Origin: Acidobacteriota bacterium
Lineage (GTDB): Bacteria; Acidobacteriota; Terriglobia; Terriglobales; Acidobacteriaceae
Length of the DNA: 64,000 nucleotides
NCBI GenBank assembly: GCA_021793405.1
Contig: JAJYSV010000003.1
Coordinates: 62,001-126,000 of the forward strand
Direction of reading: 5' to 3'
The notes under the pieces were generated by a model. It did no database searches. It had not been told where the DNA came from and was given only the letters and a program-made list of their open reading frames with translations. Positions within the stretch are counted from its first letter, which is position 1. Every line of letters begins with the position of its first letter. Of this stretch, positions 1 to 8,743 are shown one piece after another. Position numbers and translations under genes: made by a program.

Positions 1-966
1 AAGCTTTTCATTGTTGAAAACGGCGTTGGAATGGGCAATTCCGTCGAGCGAAAACATCTGGATCAGTTCGTCTGTCGAGAAGATCTCGCGGTCGGGACCG
101 TCGGGCCGCTTGGCCGCGTCGCCCGGACTCCAGCCCAGCAGCGCGAGAAAATTTCGAAAGGCCTCCGGGACGATTCCCATCTCCTTATACGCCATGACGC
201 TGGTGGCGCCGTGGCGTTTGGAGAGACGCGTTTTGTCCGGCCCTAGAATCAGCGGCAGGTGGGCGAAAACGGGTAGGGAAGCGCCCAGCGCCTGATACAG
301 CAGGACTTGCTTGGGAGTGTTGGAGAGATGGTCCGCGCCGCGAATGATGTGCGTCATCCGCATGTCCAGATCATCGACCACCACGCTCAAGTGGTAGGTT
401 GGGATGCCGTCGGAGCGCAGCAGAACGAAGTCTTCCAGTTCCGCGTTGGAAAATTCCATGGGTCCGAACACAGCATCTTCGAATGTAGTCGCGCCGTCGC
501 GGGGAACCACAAAGCGGACAACGGCTCGCTCACCCTGCTCAAGCCGTCGCGCTGCTTCCGCCCGCGAAATGCCGCGGCAACGGCCATCGTAGCGAGGCAC
601 GCTGCCGGCTTCTGTTGCGGAGGCGCGCCGCTGCTCCAACTCTTCGCGGGTGCAAAAGCAGTGGTAGGCGTGGCCAGTTTCGAGCAGCGCGGCGGCAGCC
701 TTCGCGTAGAGATCCAAGCGCTGGGATTGATAGAAGGGACCTTCGTCCCAATCCATGCCCAGCCAGCGCAGGCCCTCCAGAATGCCGGTAACCATGTCGG
801 CGGAGGAGCGTTCAAAATCGGTGTCCTCGATGCGAAGGACGAAGGCGCCGCCGGCATGACGTGCGAACAGCCAGCTAAACAGAGCCGTGCGAGCGCCGCC
901 CACATGCAGAAATCCGGTCGGAGAAGGGGCGAACCGGACGCGAGTCGAGGAATAGGAAGGGTTCAT
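1..966 (-). CDS. gltX: Glutamyl-tRNA synthetase, N-terminal part (runs off left edge)
   Basis: Class I aminoacyl-tRNA synthetase that charges tRNA-Glu with glutamate in the cytosol. Only the first 322 residues are inside the window; the anticodon-binding C-terminal part lies beyond the left edge. Visible motifs are RFAPSPTG at residues 11-18, the HIGH box as HVGG at 21-24, and the KMSKS loop as LSKR at about 246-249, all with normal spacing for the catalytic domain. The ATG at 966 gives a short, family-typical lead-in to the first motif. A discriminating versus non-discriminating enzyme cannot be told apart here because the C-terminal half is missing. No catalytic residue looks altered. Confidence 0.95.
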   Translation of the reverse strand, partial: MNPSYSSTRVRFAPSPTGFLHVGGARTALFSWLFARHAGGAFVLRIEDTDFERSSADMVTGILEGLRWLGMDWDEGPFYQSQRLDLYAKAAAALLETGHAYHCFCTREELEQRRASATEAGSVPRYDGRCRGISRAEAARRLEQGERAVVRFVVPRDGATTFEDAVFGPMEFSNAELEDFVLLRSDGIPTYHLSVVVDDLDMRMTHIIRGADHLSNTPKQVLLYQALGASLPVFAHLPLILGPDKTRLSKRHGATSVMAYKEMGIVPEAFRNFLALLGWSPGDAAKRPDGPDREIFSTDELIQMFSLDGIAHSNAVFNNEKL

Positions 967-1044
967 AGGATGGAGGGCCAAGCTCTTATCGTAGAGCATT
1001 CGCAGGAATCATGACACAAAGACGAGTGATGCAGCGGTGACCAT

Positions 1045-1073
1045 AAAAAGGGCCCTGGCTTGCGCCAGGGCCC
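1045..1073 (-). terminator. Rho-independent terminator
   Basis: A perfect 10-bp stem (GGGCCCTGGC with GCCAGGGCCC) closes on a 4-nt loop and, read on the minus strand, is followed directly by a T-run. It lies just downstream of the outer-membrane protein gene on that strand and upstream of gltX, so it probably ends the first and insulates the second. Confidence 0.85.
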
Positions 1074-1102
1074 GGATGGGAGTGTAAACAGCGGGGAACA
1101 GC

Positions 1103-1663
1103 TTAGAAAATACGGTAGGACACACCAGCCGAATAGACCCAGGGGGTCAGCCCCGTAGGCGGAAAGTCCCAATGTTGATATTCAAAATCGACAGGACGCA
1201 CAGTGATGCGGTCGGTCAGGTTGTAATCGAGACCGCCGCCGCCTGCGAACGTGGTATAGGTAAAAATCCGGTTAGAGATGAAGTTGGGGTAATGGAAACG
1301 GCTTCCTCCAGCGAGGAACTTGACATACGGAAACCAGCGCCGCCCAATCTGGTAGGTGACACGCGGACCACCCAGGAAATTCTGTTCTTCGATACCAGCT
1401 CCGGAACTTGAATCTGTAAGGAAATTCAGGAAGCGCATTTCACCTTCGACGCCGACGCCGACGCTGCGCCAGATACGATAGTTGAAGTCCGCATATGCAC
1501 CGGGTCCAAATGCATGCCGTTGGCCGTAATCTGTCTGTCCGTAGGAGAAATATCCTCCGACAGTGATGGTAGCGAGTTTTGGCGTGACAGGTTGTATAGC
1601 CTGCGCGTGCAGGAAGATCGGGCAAAGTAAGAAGAGTAGCCCAGCAAAAAATTTTTTCCCCAC
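1103..1663 (-). CDS. Outer-membrane beta-barrel protein
   Basis: Predicted 186-residue outer-membrane protein of the small OmpA-like or OmpW-like barrel type. Residues 1-20 form a signal peptide (two lysines, then a hydrophobic run ending HAQA). The mature part alternates aromatic and polar residues in strand-like stretches, and the protein ends in phenylalanine (SYRIF), the usual barrel-assembly signal. Translation starts at a GTG preceded by GGGGAGGA at good spacing. No catalytic motif is visible, so the role is probably structural or porin-like. It is followed by a strong terminator and looks monocistronic. The barrel fold is well supported; any specific function is not. Confidence 0.75.
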   Translation of the reverse strand: MGKKFFAGLLFLLCPIFLHAQAIQPVTPKLATITVGGYFSYGQTDYGQRHAFGPGAYADFNYRIWRSVGVGVEGEMRFLNFLTDSSSGAGIEEQNFLGGPRVTYQIGRRWFPYVKFLAGGSRFHYPNFISNRIFTYTTFAGGGGLDYNLTDRITVRPVDFEYQHWDFPPTGLTPWVYSAGVSYRIF

Positions 1664-1701
1664 CGTAAATCCTCCCCAATGAGACTTATCTTAAATATCT
1701 G

Positions 1702-1730
1702 GAGGCAGATGCCTTTTTTGAATCTGCCTC
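1702..1730 (-). terminator. Hairpin downstream of the metallopeptidase-like gene
   Basis: A perfect 9-bp inverted repeat (GAGGCAGAT with ATCTGCCTC) has an 11-nt A/T-rich loop and lies 20 bp past the stop of the upstream minus-strand gene. There is no clean T-run after the stem, so it may be a weak terminator or an mRNA-stabilising hairpin. Confidence 0.5.
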
Positions 1731-1749
1731 TAGATTGTAATCGACTTGA

Positions 1750-3492
1750 CTACTTAGATGTACTGTCGCCCGGGGAGGCTGCTCCAGTCGATACCGGAAT
1801 TGGTGCTGCTTGGCCGTAGGGGCGCAACCGGAAGAATACAGGCGTCAGCTCAAACGGCATTTTATCGCTGGGACTGAGCACTGCGACAGGCCTCGAGTTG
1901 AGCTGTTCGACCGTATCGTTCCAGGAATCTACGCGGAGATGGCTTCCCAATGGCAGGGCCGCAATCTGCCGGACATTGCCCATATCCAGTTTCGGCGCTC
2001 TCGTAACCAGTGCGCTCATCCAGACTTGATCGTCGGTGGTGCTGGTGAAGAGAGAATCGCCAAGCTGCGGCTGCATCAAGCTGGGTAAGAACTTGGCGCG
2101 GGCCACCAGCATTTTGTAGTAGAGACCGGCATTGGCGAGCTTCTCCTTATAGGGGGAGTTTTCCAGGATTTCAAGCGCCTTCCTCGCGGCAGCCTGATTT
2201 TCCGCATCGCTGTGGTGCAGCGGTACCCTTCGGATGGTCGCCTGATCGGCGAACATCAAATTATCAGGGAAGGCGAATGCAGTATCGATTTTGTGGCCCA
2301 ACTGCAGGTGAGCAAGCTGGAATGCCAGAACCGAGGCCAAGTCCTCTTCGTAGGGAAGGGTGTCGATCAGGCCTTTGCTGAGGACGATCGTATTGCCAAT
2401 CGTCAGCGAGTCCAGGGGGGTGGTGAGCAGGACGCGGCAATGGACGGGTTCGGCCAAGGTGATGTTGTTGGTCACGATCAGGTTGTTGGTGACCTGTTCC
2501 AGAACCTTGTCAAAGCTGCTGGGGGCTGCCAGAAGTCCTGCTTGAAACAAGCGATCGAGGATGTTCTGTTCCGCTTGCTGGGACCACATGCGGGAGGCCT
2601 GCAGCGGGCTCACATCCTGCGCGCTCTCGCTTTGATCGGTAACAGCGTCAATCTTGACCGTCGCGTTGTCGCTGGTGGACGCGGGCTGGCGAAGCGAGTA
2701 GCCCCAGATCCATGTCTGCGCACGAAAGAAACCAGCCTGATCGGAAACGGTCGCAGGGCCATGCTCTTCCGCGTAGACCGCTGTGGGCAGCCAGAGGCCG
2801 GGCTGAACATTGGTGCGCCAGCTGTCGAAGTGGTAATAAATCTCGCGGCCGTTTCTGCTGGTGTAGGTGCCGCTGAAGCGGACGATGTTACCGCCAGCAT
2901 CCTCAATCCAGACGCGGCCAATGAACCGTCCGGCTCCCGAACCCGGCTTGGGGGTCACATCAAAGAGATACGTACGGGTATCTCCCAGGAATTCGCGGCG
3001 GACAAACACGAAGTCGTAGTGCTGGCGATCGAAGTGGTTGGCATCGAGCAGTAGCATTTGCACAAAGCCCTGGGCCACGTATTCGATTTTGAACGCCTTG
3101 GTCAGTCCGTTGACGAACATGACCGATCCTTTATAGGCAGCCTTCTTGCTGCCGGCTTCCTGGTAGCGATTGTCTTCGATTACCTTGCCAAAATCCACGC
3201 GCCCAAGGAAATAATGATCCTCCGTCGGGACGGCGCTCAATTGAGTGTCGGGCTTGTAGTCCTGGATATAGGTCTCGACCACAGGCGTGCGCTGCTGCAA
3301 CGCCATCAGGACCCCCTTCTCGTGTCCGGACGCCTGGTCGATGAGGCGGATCATTTCGGTGGTCAATTTGGCCGATCGCTGGACATTTGTTTTGTGCCGG
3401 GCCGAGGCAGGGAGAGTAACGGACACCAGCAGCAGGAGGGCCAATCCTCTGTTGAGTGAACTTGGAGGGATAAGTTTTGAAAATCGCATCAT
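1750..3492 (-). CDS. Secreted M48-like protein with degenerate active site
   Basis: A 580-residue exported protein with a signal peptide at about residues 1-31. The N-terminal half (roughly 70-300) is beta-rich and resembles outer-membrane lipoprotein-type folds. The C-terminal half has the layout of an M48 peptidase: NTIVLSKGLIDTL, then a helix where the zinc motif HExxH is expected. That helix reads FQLAH at 391-395, followed by LGH at 398-400, so the first histidine and the catalytic glutamate are both replaced (H to F, E to Q). It is therefore probably a pseudo-peptidase that keeps the fold for binding. The assignment to M48 is by motif geometry, from memory. The gene stands alone between its own terminator and a divergent-looking leader. 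Confidence 0.6.
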   Translation of the reverse strand: MMRFSKLIPPSSLNRGLALLLLVSVTLPASARHKTNVQRSAKLTTEMIRLIDQASGHEKGVLMALQQRTPVVETYIQDYKPDTQLSAVPTEDHYFLGRVDFGKVIEDNRYQEAGSKKAAYKGSVMFVNGLTKAFKIEYVAQGFVQMLLLDANHFDRQHYDFVFVRREFLGDTRTYLFDVTPKPGSGAGRFIGRVWIEDAGGNIVRFSGTYTSRNGREIYYHFDSWRTNVQPGLWLPTAVYAEEHGPATVSDQAGFFRAQTWIWGYSLRQPASTSDNATVKIDAVTDQSESAQDVSPLQASRMWSQQAEQNILDRLFQAGLLAAPSSFDKVLEQVTNNLIVTNNITLAEPVHCRVLLTTPLDSLTIGNTIVLSKGLIDTLPYEEDLASVLAFQLAHLQLGHKIDTAFAFPDNLMFADQATIRRVPLHHSDAENQAAARKALEILENSPYKEKLANAGLYYKMLVARAKFLPSLMQPQLGDSLFTSTTDDQVWMSALVTRAPKLDMGNVRQIAALPLGSHLRVDSWNDTVEQLNSRPVAVLSPSDKMPFELTPVFFRLRPYGQAAPIPVSTGAASPGDSTSK

Positions 3493-3648
3493 TGTGTTCC
3501 TTAGGTTACTTAAGTTTAGGTTGATGAGTCCACAATTACGCTAGCTGGAGAGCCGATCCAATCATACGTGAACATTCCAGGTGCACTCTGAAAAAGTTCA
3601 CTCTGGTAATTCCCTATGTTACGTAAGTTTCAACACCGTGGTGCAGAA

Positions 3649-4809
3649 TCACGCAAGCTGGAAATCGATCCGATAATATGTGGTAATGTCGACGGGCTTG
3701 CCATCGCGAGTTGCGGGTTTAAATTGAGTCTCCTCCGCCACCCGAATCGCCTGTTCGTCCAACCCATGTCCTAGGCCACGCACGACGCGAATGACATGGC
3801 ACCGTCCGTCCGCGGAGAAGCGGACTTCCAGCACGACGTCCCCCTGGATCCTGAGCTCTTTTGCTTCCGGAGTGTATTCCGGCTTGGGGTGAGAAATAAC
3901 CTCAACCGTCGTGGCGTTGTTGGTGCTGGCGATCTTCATCTTGGGCGCCGCTGCATTGAGATTGGACTGAAATCCGCCCGACTTGACCGTTCCGCGGGGA
4001 CCATTTCCGGTGCCGCCGGCCACTCCGTCAGAGAACCCCACGGACGCAACTTTTCCATGGCCAGTGCCTCCCGGAACACCATGGGCGTAACCGGAGCCAA
4101 AGTCCACGCCGCCGACTTTGCCCTTGCGAGCAGAACCAGAGCCGGAAGCGTCCCCAATCGCGCTCGAAAAGCTGCCGTAGGCCGCGATGGTAGCCGGCCG
4201 GTTCGCGCCCGGATTGGGATGCACACCTTGAGGATCGCCGAATCCGCCTGTTTTGGTGGAAGTCTGCCCCATATTATTTGCGACCGCAGTAGGAATATTG
4301 GTATGGAACATACCCACCTTCGGCTGCGGCGGCAGGGCAACGGAGTCTGGTCGGTAGGGCGGCAGGACGGGGGTGTTCATGTTGTTCAAACGCACACGCG
4401 CCATCCGCGGCCGTTCCTCAGGTGTCGGTCGGTTGTAGGTGATTTTTGGCGCAACCCGGTTCAATAGGTCCGGTGTTGGCGGAACAATCGGGACCCGCGT
4501 ATGAATCACCGGTTGCACCGGCTTCACTGGGGTGATAGGGAGCAGCAGGTCGGTCTCGATCACAGGTTTCTCTACTACCTTATGGACCATGACCATGGAA
4601 AGGGTCAGTACCAGCGCAATCGCCGAAGCGTTGACGATCAAGCTAACCACAAAAGACTTATTTCTTCCCTCGGGTTCCGGTAGCAGCCCGAACGTCGCCA
4701 CAGGTCGAGTCGAAGCACCGCGTTCTCGATCTCTCGGTCGGCGCGGGGGGAGTCCGGTATCGGGCCGAACTGAAGGTTCTCGATGTTCTCTTGTCGCAAA
4801 ACTTGTCAT
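3649..4809 (-). CDS. TonB-family protein with Gly-rich linker
   Basis: A 386-residue protein with cytoplasmic basic N-terminus, one membrane anchor at about 52-76, a Pro-rich periplasmic stretch (about 90-180), a Gly-rich linker (about 205-285) and a C-terminal TonB domain (about 300-386). The C-terminal domain has the usual PEYTPEA and GDVVLEVRF segments. TonB couples the proton-motive force of ExbBD to outer-membrane receptors. No exbB or exbD lies nearby, so it must use a distant complex or act in a TonB-like structural role. The linker carries imperfect repeats of the type GF..GVxGGTGxG, longer than in classical TonB. A TonB-dependent receptor is encoded 45 kb away, but no direct link can be shown. 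Confidence 0.8.
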   Translation of the reverse strand: MTSFATREHREPSVRPDTGLPPRRPRDRERGASTRPVATFGLLPEPEGRNKSFVVSLIVNASAIALVLTLSMVMVHKVVEKPVIETDLLLPITPVKPVQPVIHTRVPIVPPTPDLLNRVAPKITYNRPTPEERPRMARVRLNNMNTPVLPPYRPDSVALPPQPKVGMFHTNIPTAVANNMGQTSTKTGGFGDPQGVHPNPGANRPATIAAYGSFSSAIGDASGSGSARKGKVGGVDFGSGYAHGVPGGTGHGKVASVGFSDGVAGGTGNGPRGTVKSGGFQSNLNAAAPKMKIASTNNATTVEVISHPKPEYTPEAKELRIQGDVVLEVRFSADGRCHVIRVVRGLGHGLDEQAIRVAEETQFKPATRDGKPVDITTYYRIDFQLA

Positions 4810-5450
4810 ACCGCTTTTACCTCAACACGTTCAAACTTCCGCATAGATCAGAGTGCGGTTCAATGCTGCTTCTCGGGCCGGTACAACCGATTGGCTGATC
4901 CAGGCAAATTCAAAATTGCCGGCTCCGAAATCGAAACATGACCATAAATGCTTCCGTTCACCGAGGCAGAGAAAAAGAAGAGCATCAAATCAGGTGAAAT
5001 CTCCGCCAACAATTCCAGCAGTTATAGTTTTAGGATGCAACCATCTTCAAACGAGTACAGTTGTCGGGCGGTCAAAGTGCAATGCTTTCGCACCTCAGCC
5101 TGCTCATCGCCCAACTTTCGTGGCCGACAACTTGGCCGTCTGGCTCCCGGTAGATTGGCTCTGTTTGCCACTGAGTATGCCACAATTTAGAAATTTTCAA
5201 ATGAAATTTCGCATATCTGTCATCGTTAGATTAACCACTTGGGGACCCGCCACAACGTCGAAATATGCAAACTTGCTCGCACGGCCTATCATCCAAGTAC
5301 CAGGATCGAGCCGCTCATCTTCGCTGAGGAGATCGAACGCTGGAGCGAAACGGCCTCCTTCCCCAATCGCCAGCCATCCCAAAGAGCCAACATCCCAGCC
5401 TGACAGACCCTGGCTGGGCAACATCATTGATCCCAAAGGAGATGACCGAA
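4810..5450. other. Intergenic region between tonB-like gene and galE
   Basis: About 640 bp between divergently transcribed genes. I see no convincing coding region. Open frames here lack ribosome-binding sites and family resemblance. An A+T-rich patch lies around 5185-5215. It presumably holds both promoters. Confidence 0.5.
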
Positions 5451-6443
5451 TTGAACGCACTCATTACTGGCGGCGCCGGGTATATCGGGGGCACTGTCGC
5501 TCATTTGCTTATGGAAGCGGGGCATCGTGTCGTAGTCTATGACAATCTTTCCCATTCCCAACGTCCCTCGGTCCCGGCAGGTTCGGCCTTTGTCGAAGGG
5601 GAAGTCGGCGACCGGAAGAAACTGGAGGCCGTCCTCCGAAGTCATCCAATTGATGCTGTCCTGCATTTTGCCGCGCTCATTGAGGCCGGTGAAAGTATGC
5701 AGTGTCCTGAGCTGTATTTTAGCAATAATAGCGCGTCCTCGTTAGTTCTTTTTCAAGCAATGTTGGCCACCGGTGTCAAAAAGCTGGTTTTCTCCTCGAC
5801 AGCGGCTGTCTATGGCGAGCCGGAAACGACGCCGATTCTGGAAGAAGCGGCACTGTGTCCCACCAATCCTTATGGCGAATCCAAGCTGCTGGTGGAGCGG
5901 ATGCTTTTCTGGCTGCAGCGGATTCATGGGCTCCGCTATGCCAGCCTTCGCTACTTTAATGTCGCCGGCGCCATTGCCGGCCGGGGCGAGGCGCATGAGC
6001 CGGAATCCCACCTGATTCCGCTGGTGCTCGACGTGGCGCTGGGCCGGAGAAAGAGCATTCGCATCTACGGAACGGACTACGCTACACCGGATGGCACCTG
6101 CATCCGAGACTATATTCACGTGCGGGATCTGGCGGAGGCCCATTTGCGGGCATTGACGGCGCTGGAAGATCGAGAGCGCATGATTTACAACCTCGGTAAT
6201 GGCCAGGGTTTTTCTGTGCGGGAGATCATTGAGGCCGCCCGTCGCGTGACCGGACATCCCATCCCAGTGGAAGAGTGTCCGCGGCGCGCGGGGGACCCAG
6301 CGATTCTGGTGGCCAGTTCAGAGAAGATTGCCCGCGAACTTGGCTGGCGCCCGCGTTGTTCCGGATTGGATGCGATCATCTCCGATGCATGGCAGTGGCA
6401 CCAGGTGCGCTACGCTGCCAGAGAGTCCTCAATCACCCCCTAG
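5451..6443 (+). CDS. galE: UDP-glucose 4-epimerase
   Basis: Short-chain dehydrogenase-type epimerase interconverting UDP-glucose and UDP-galactose (NAD-dependent) for exopolysaccharide or LPS sugar supply. The Rossmann motif GGAGYIG begins at about residue 7. The catalytic serine region is SSTAAVYG, and the YxxxK pair is in NPYGESK. The length of 330 residues is normal. Start choice matters: AAAGGAG at 5435-5441 abuts the in-frame ATG at 5442 with no spacer, but is 9 nt from the TTG at 5451. Starting at TTG gives MNALITGGAGYIG, the family-typical beginning. I therefore prefer the TTG start. The gene stands alone, ahead of the VWFA trio. Confidence 0.92.
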   Translation: MNALITGGAGYIGGTVAHLLMEAGHRVVVYDNLSHSQRPSVPAGSAFVEGEVGDRKKLEAVLRSHPIDAVLHFAALIEAGESMQCPELYFSNNSASSLVLFQAMLATGVKKLVFSSTAAVYGEPETTPILEEAALCPTNPYGESKLLVERMLFWLQRIHGLRYASLRYFNVAGAIAGRGEAHEPESHLIPLVLDVALGRRKSIRIYGTDYATPDGTCIRDYIHVRDLAEAHLRALTALEDRERMIYNLGNGQGFSVREIIEAARRVTGHPIPVEECPRRAGDPAILVASSEKIARELGWRPRCSGLDAIISDAWQWHQVRYAARESSITP

Positions 6444-6654
6444 AATCACCGCTGGGAAATGCCTGGAATCGAAGCGGCCAACCAAATGGCCCGGAATTTC
6501 CTATGCTGTCGACATGGATTGCCTCCTGTTGACAAACAGCAGTAGCCTAAGTCGCTCGTGAGTACGTCTAATGACCAGCGCGGACCCCCTCGCGCCGCGA
6601 ACAGATGGAATGTTTGCGGCGCATACTGGATAAGTAGTGGTCCACGGAGGATGT

Positions 6655-7596
6655 ATGGCGACGAAACGCAGTGCGAGTGCGGTTCTTGTAGCGGCGATGG
6701 TGTGGATGGCCGCGGGATTGGTCTCCTCTGCCATGGGGCAGAGCCAGAATCCCGCCGGACAGGCGCAGTTGGTTGTTACCGCCAATGGGAAAAAATCGCG
6801 TTTAGCTCATCCTCTCTCGCAAAACGATATTGAAGTGAAAGTGAAGAATCGTCCGGCCAACATTGTGGGTTGGGCGCCATTCACCGGATCCAATGACGAT
6901 CTGCAACTTGTATTTCTGTTCGACGATTCCTCGCGCATGTATCTGACGCAGCAAATTCCCGCGCTGAGAAAATTCATCGAGGCCCTTCCGCCCTCGGCTG
7001 CTGTGGGGGTTGCCTATATGCAATATGGAAATTATGTGATGGCACGACCCATGACGAAGGACCACATGCTGGCGGCGAAATCCTTGCGTGTGACACTCGC
7101 GATCCCAGGGATCAGTGGCAGTCCCTATTTTTGCCTGTCGCAACTGGCCAAGCATTGGCCTTCCAAGGAGCCGAGCTCGCGCCGCGTCGCCTTTATGGTG
7201 ACCAACGGAGAAGATCCGTATTACCCGCACCGGGATCTTCAAGATCCGTACCTGCGCAATGCAATTGAAGATACCCAAAAAGCCGGGCTTCTCGTCTATA
7301 CCCTTTATTTCGGGGAAAAGAGTCGAATGAATCAGGGCTACACCGGCATTGTGATTGGCCAAAATTACCTGCTGCAAGTAGCGACCGCGACCGGCGGTGA
7401 TTTCTACCAATTGGGGTTGGGCAGTCCAGTGTCGTTCGAGCCGTTCTTAGATCAGTTTCGTCAGTCGCTGGACAATCAGTATTTGCTGACCGTTACTACC
7501 GCCGATTCGGGTTGGCTCAACGTCAGCGCAAAGTCGAAGGTTCCCGGGGTAAAACTCGTAACCGCCAGAACAATCTATATCGCCAAAGACAAGTGA
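6655..7596 (+). CDS. VWFA-related acidobacterial protein, copy 1
   Basis: A 313-residue exported protein of the VWFA-related family known mainly from Acidobacteria (TIGR03436 type). A signal peptide spans about residues 1-26 (cleavage near AMGQ), followed by a beta-rich prelude and a von Willebrand A-type domain starting near LQLVFLFDDSS. The metal-site DxSxS motif is only partly kept (DDSSR). A conserved block GSPYFCLSQLAK and a TNGEDPYY segment are shared with the two following genes. The ATG is preceded by GGAGG. These proteins probably mediate extracellular protein-protein contacts; no ligand can be named. It is the first of three tandem paralogues. Confidence 0.8.
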   Translation: MATKRSASAVLVAAMVWMAAGLVSSAMGQSQNPAGQAQLVVTANGKKSRLAHPLSQNDIEVKVKNRPANIVGWAPFTGSNDDLQLVFLFDDSSRMYLTQQIPALRKFIEALPPSAAVGVAYMQYGNYVMARPMTKDHMLAAKSLRVTLAIPGISGSPYFCLSQLAKHWPSKEPSSRRVAFMVTNGEDPYYPHRDLQDPYLRNAIEDTQKAGLLVYTLYFGEKSRMNQGYTGIVIGQNYLLQVATATGGDFYQLGLGSPVSFEPFLDQFRQSLDNQYLLTVTTADSGWLNVSAKSKVPGVKLVTARTIYIAKDK

Positions 7597-7654
7597 TCGA
7601 TTGTTGGACGAATATGGGGAAGCGCGGCAGAGTGGAATGAATGGAGGAACGACG

Positions 7655-8596
7655 ATGAAGAGGAATCGGATTGCCAGTTCCGTCCTCGTGGCGGCAGTCG
7701 TATTAGCGGGCGCGGGATTTGCCTCACAAGCCGTGGGTCAGATTGAGAATCCCACCGGACGGGCGCAATTGGTTGTCACGGTGAATACCAAAAAATCGCG
7801 CCTGGCTCAGCCTGTTCAGCAGAGCGATATTGCCGTGAAATTGAACAATCGTCCTGTGGACATTGTGGGCTGGAAGCCACTCAAGGGCGCGGATGCCAGT
7901 CTGCAGCTTGTATTTCTTATCGACGAAGGGGTGCGTTCGTATTGGGCCCTGCAGATTCCGGATCTGAAGAAATTCATTGAAGTGTTGCCCCCTTCCACCG
8001 CCGTGGCGATTGCATACATGAATAACGGCAGGGCCGCGATGGCGCAGACCCTGACGACAGATCACGCGTTGGCCGCGAAATCTCTGCGCATGACAACCGG
8101 AATCCCAGGCATCAGCGGCAGCCCCTATTTTTGTCTATCGGACCTGGCCAAAAATTATTGGCATTCCCCACAACAAACTCGGCGCGTGGTTTTTATGGTG
8201 ACCAATGGAGAAGATCCATATTACAGGTCGCCTGATATGCAGAATCCTTATGTTGCCACCGCGATTCATGATGCTCAAAGAGCCGGCCTGCTCGTGTATT
8301 CCATCTATTTCCGCAATCGTGACGCAGGTGGCCCGAACAGCTTCAGCACTGTTATTGGACAGAGCTATCTTCTGCGAGTCGCCAACGAAACCGGCGGCGA
8401 ATTCTACAGCATGGCCATGATGAGTCCCATCTCGTTCGCTCCGTATTTGAAGCAGTTCAGGGAGTCTCTGGATCACCAGTATTTATTGACCATTGCGGCT
8501 GGCCGTACAGGCTGGCATCAAGTGAGTGTCAAGGCCAAAATTCCAGACGTACAACTGGCCGCTCCCAGGGAGATTTATGTGGAAAAGAATCAGTGA
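7655..8596 (+). CDS. VWFA-related acidobacterial protein, copy 2
   Basis: A 313-residue paralogue of the preceding gene, clearly alignable along its full length (same signal peptide pattern, same SGSPYFCLS block, same TNGEDPYY block). Here the metal-site motif is further eroded (DEGVR in place of DxSxS), so metal-dependent ligand binding is doubtful. The ATG at 7655 is set by GGAGG seven bases upstream. A longer in-frame extension from 7601 lacks both a ribosome-binding site and homology to copy 1. The 58-bp gap to copy 1 makes co-transcription plausible. The function is unknown beyond a likely adhesive or interaction role. Confidence 0.8.
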   Translation: MKRNRIASSVLVAAVVLAGAGFASQAVGQIENPTGRAQLVVTVNTKKSRLAQPVQQSDIAVKLNNRPVDIVGWKPLKGADASLQLVFLIDEGVRSYWALQIPDLKKFIEVLPPSTAVAIAYMNNGRAAMAQTLTTDHALAAKSLRMTTGIPGISGSPYFCLSDLAKNYWHSPQQTRRVVFMVTNGEDPYYRSPDMQNPYVATAIHDAQRAGLLVYSIYFRNRDAGGPNSFSTVIGQSYLLRVANETGGEFYSMAMMSPISFAPYLKQFRESLDHQYLLTIAAGRTGWHQVSVKAKIPDVQLAAPREIYVEKNQ

Positions 8597-8743
8597 TCGT
8601 TTCGATGCACGCATCACTCGAAGCGCGATGTGACGCCAATCGCGCTAGCGGATATAGAACGATACATCGCAGTGCCCCTGATCGCCGATTGGGGGGATGA
8701 TTCACAAAACATATACAACAACGGCAGTTCCAATGGAGGGACG

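Noticed and set aside
1-6. HindIII site at the first base considered as a cloning junction
   Set aside because: A single hexamer at the edge is no evidence; no vector sequence is visible.
307-1014. Long open frame on the plus strand across gltX
   Set aside because: It is antisense to the clear gltX reading frame, has no ribosome-binding site and no recognisable family.
2212-3054. 280-codon open frame on the plus strand
   Set aside because: Antisense to the M48-like gene; composition is that of a shadow of the GC-rich third codon position.
4853-5542. 229-codon open frame before galE
   Set aside because: Overlaps the galE start, lacks a ribosome-binding site and shows no protein-like pattern.
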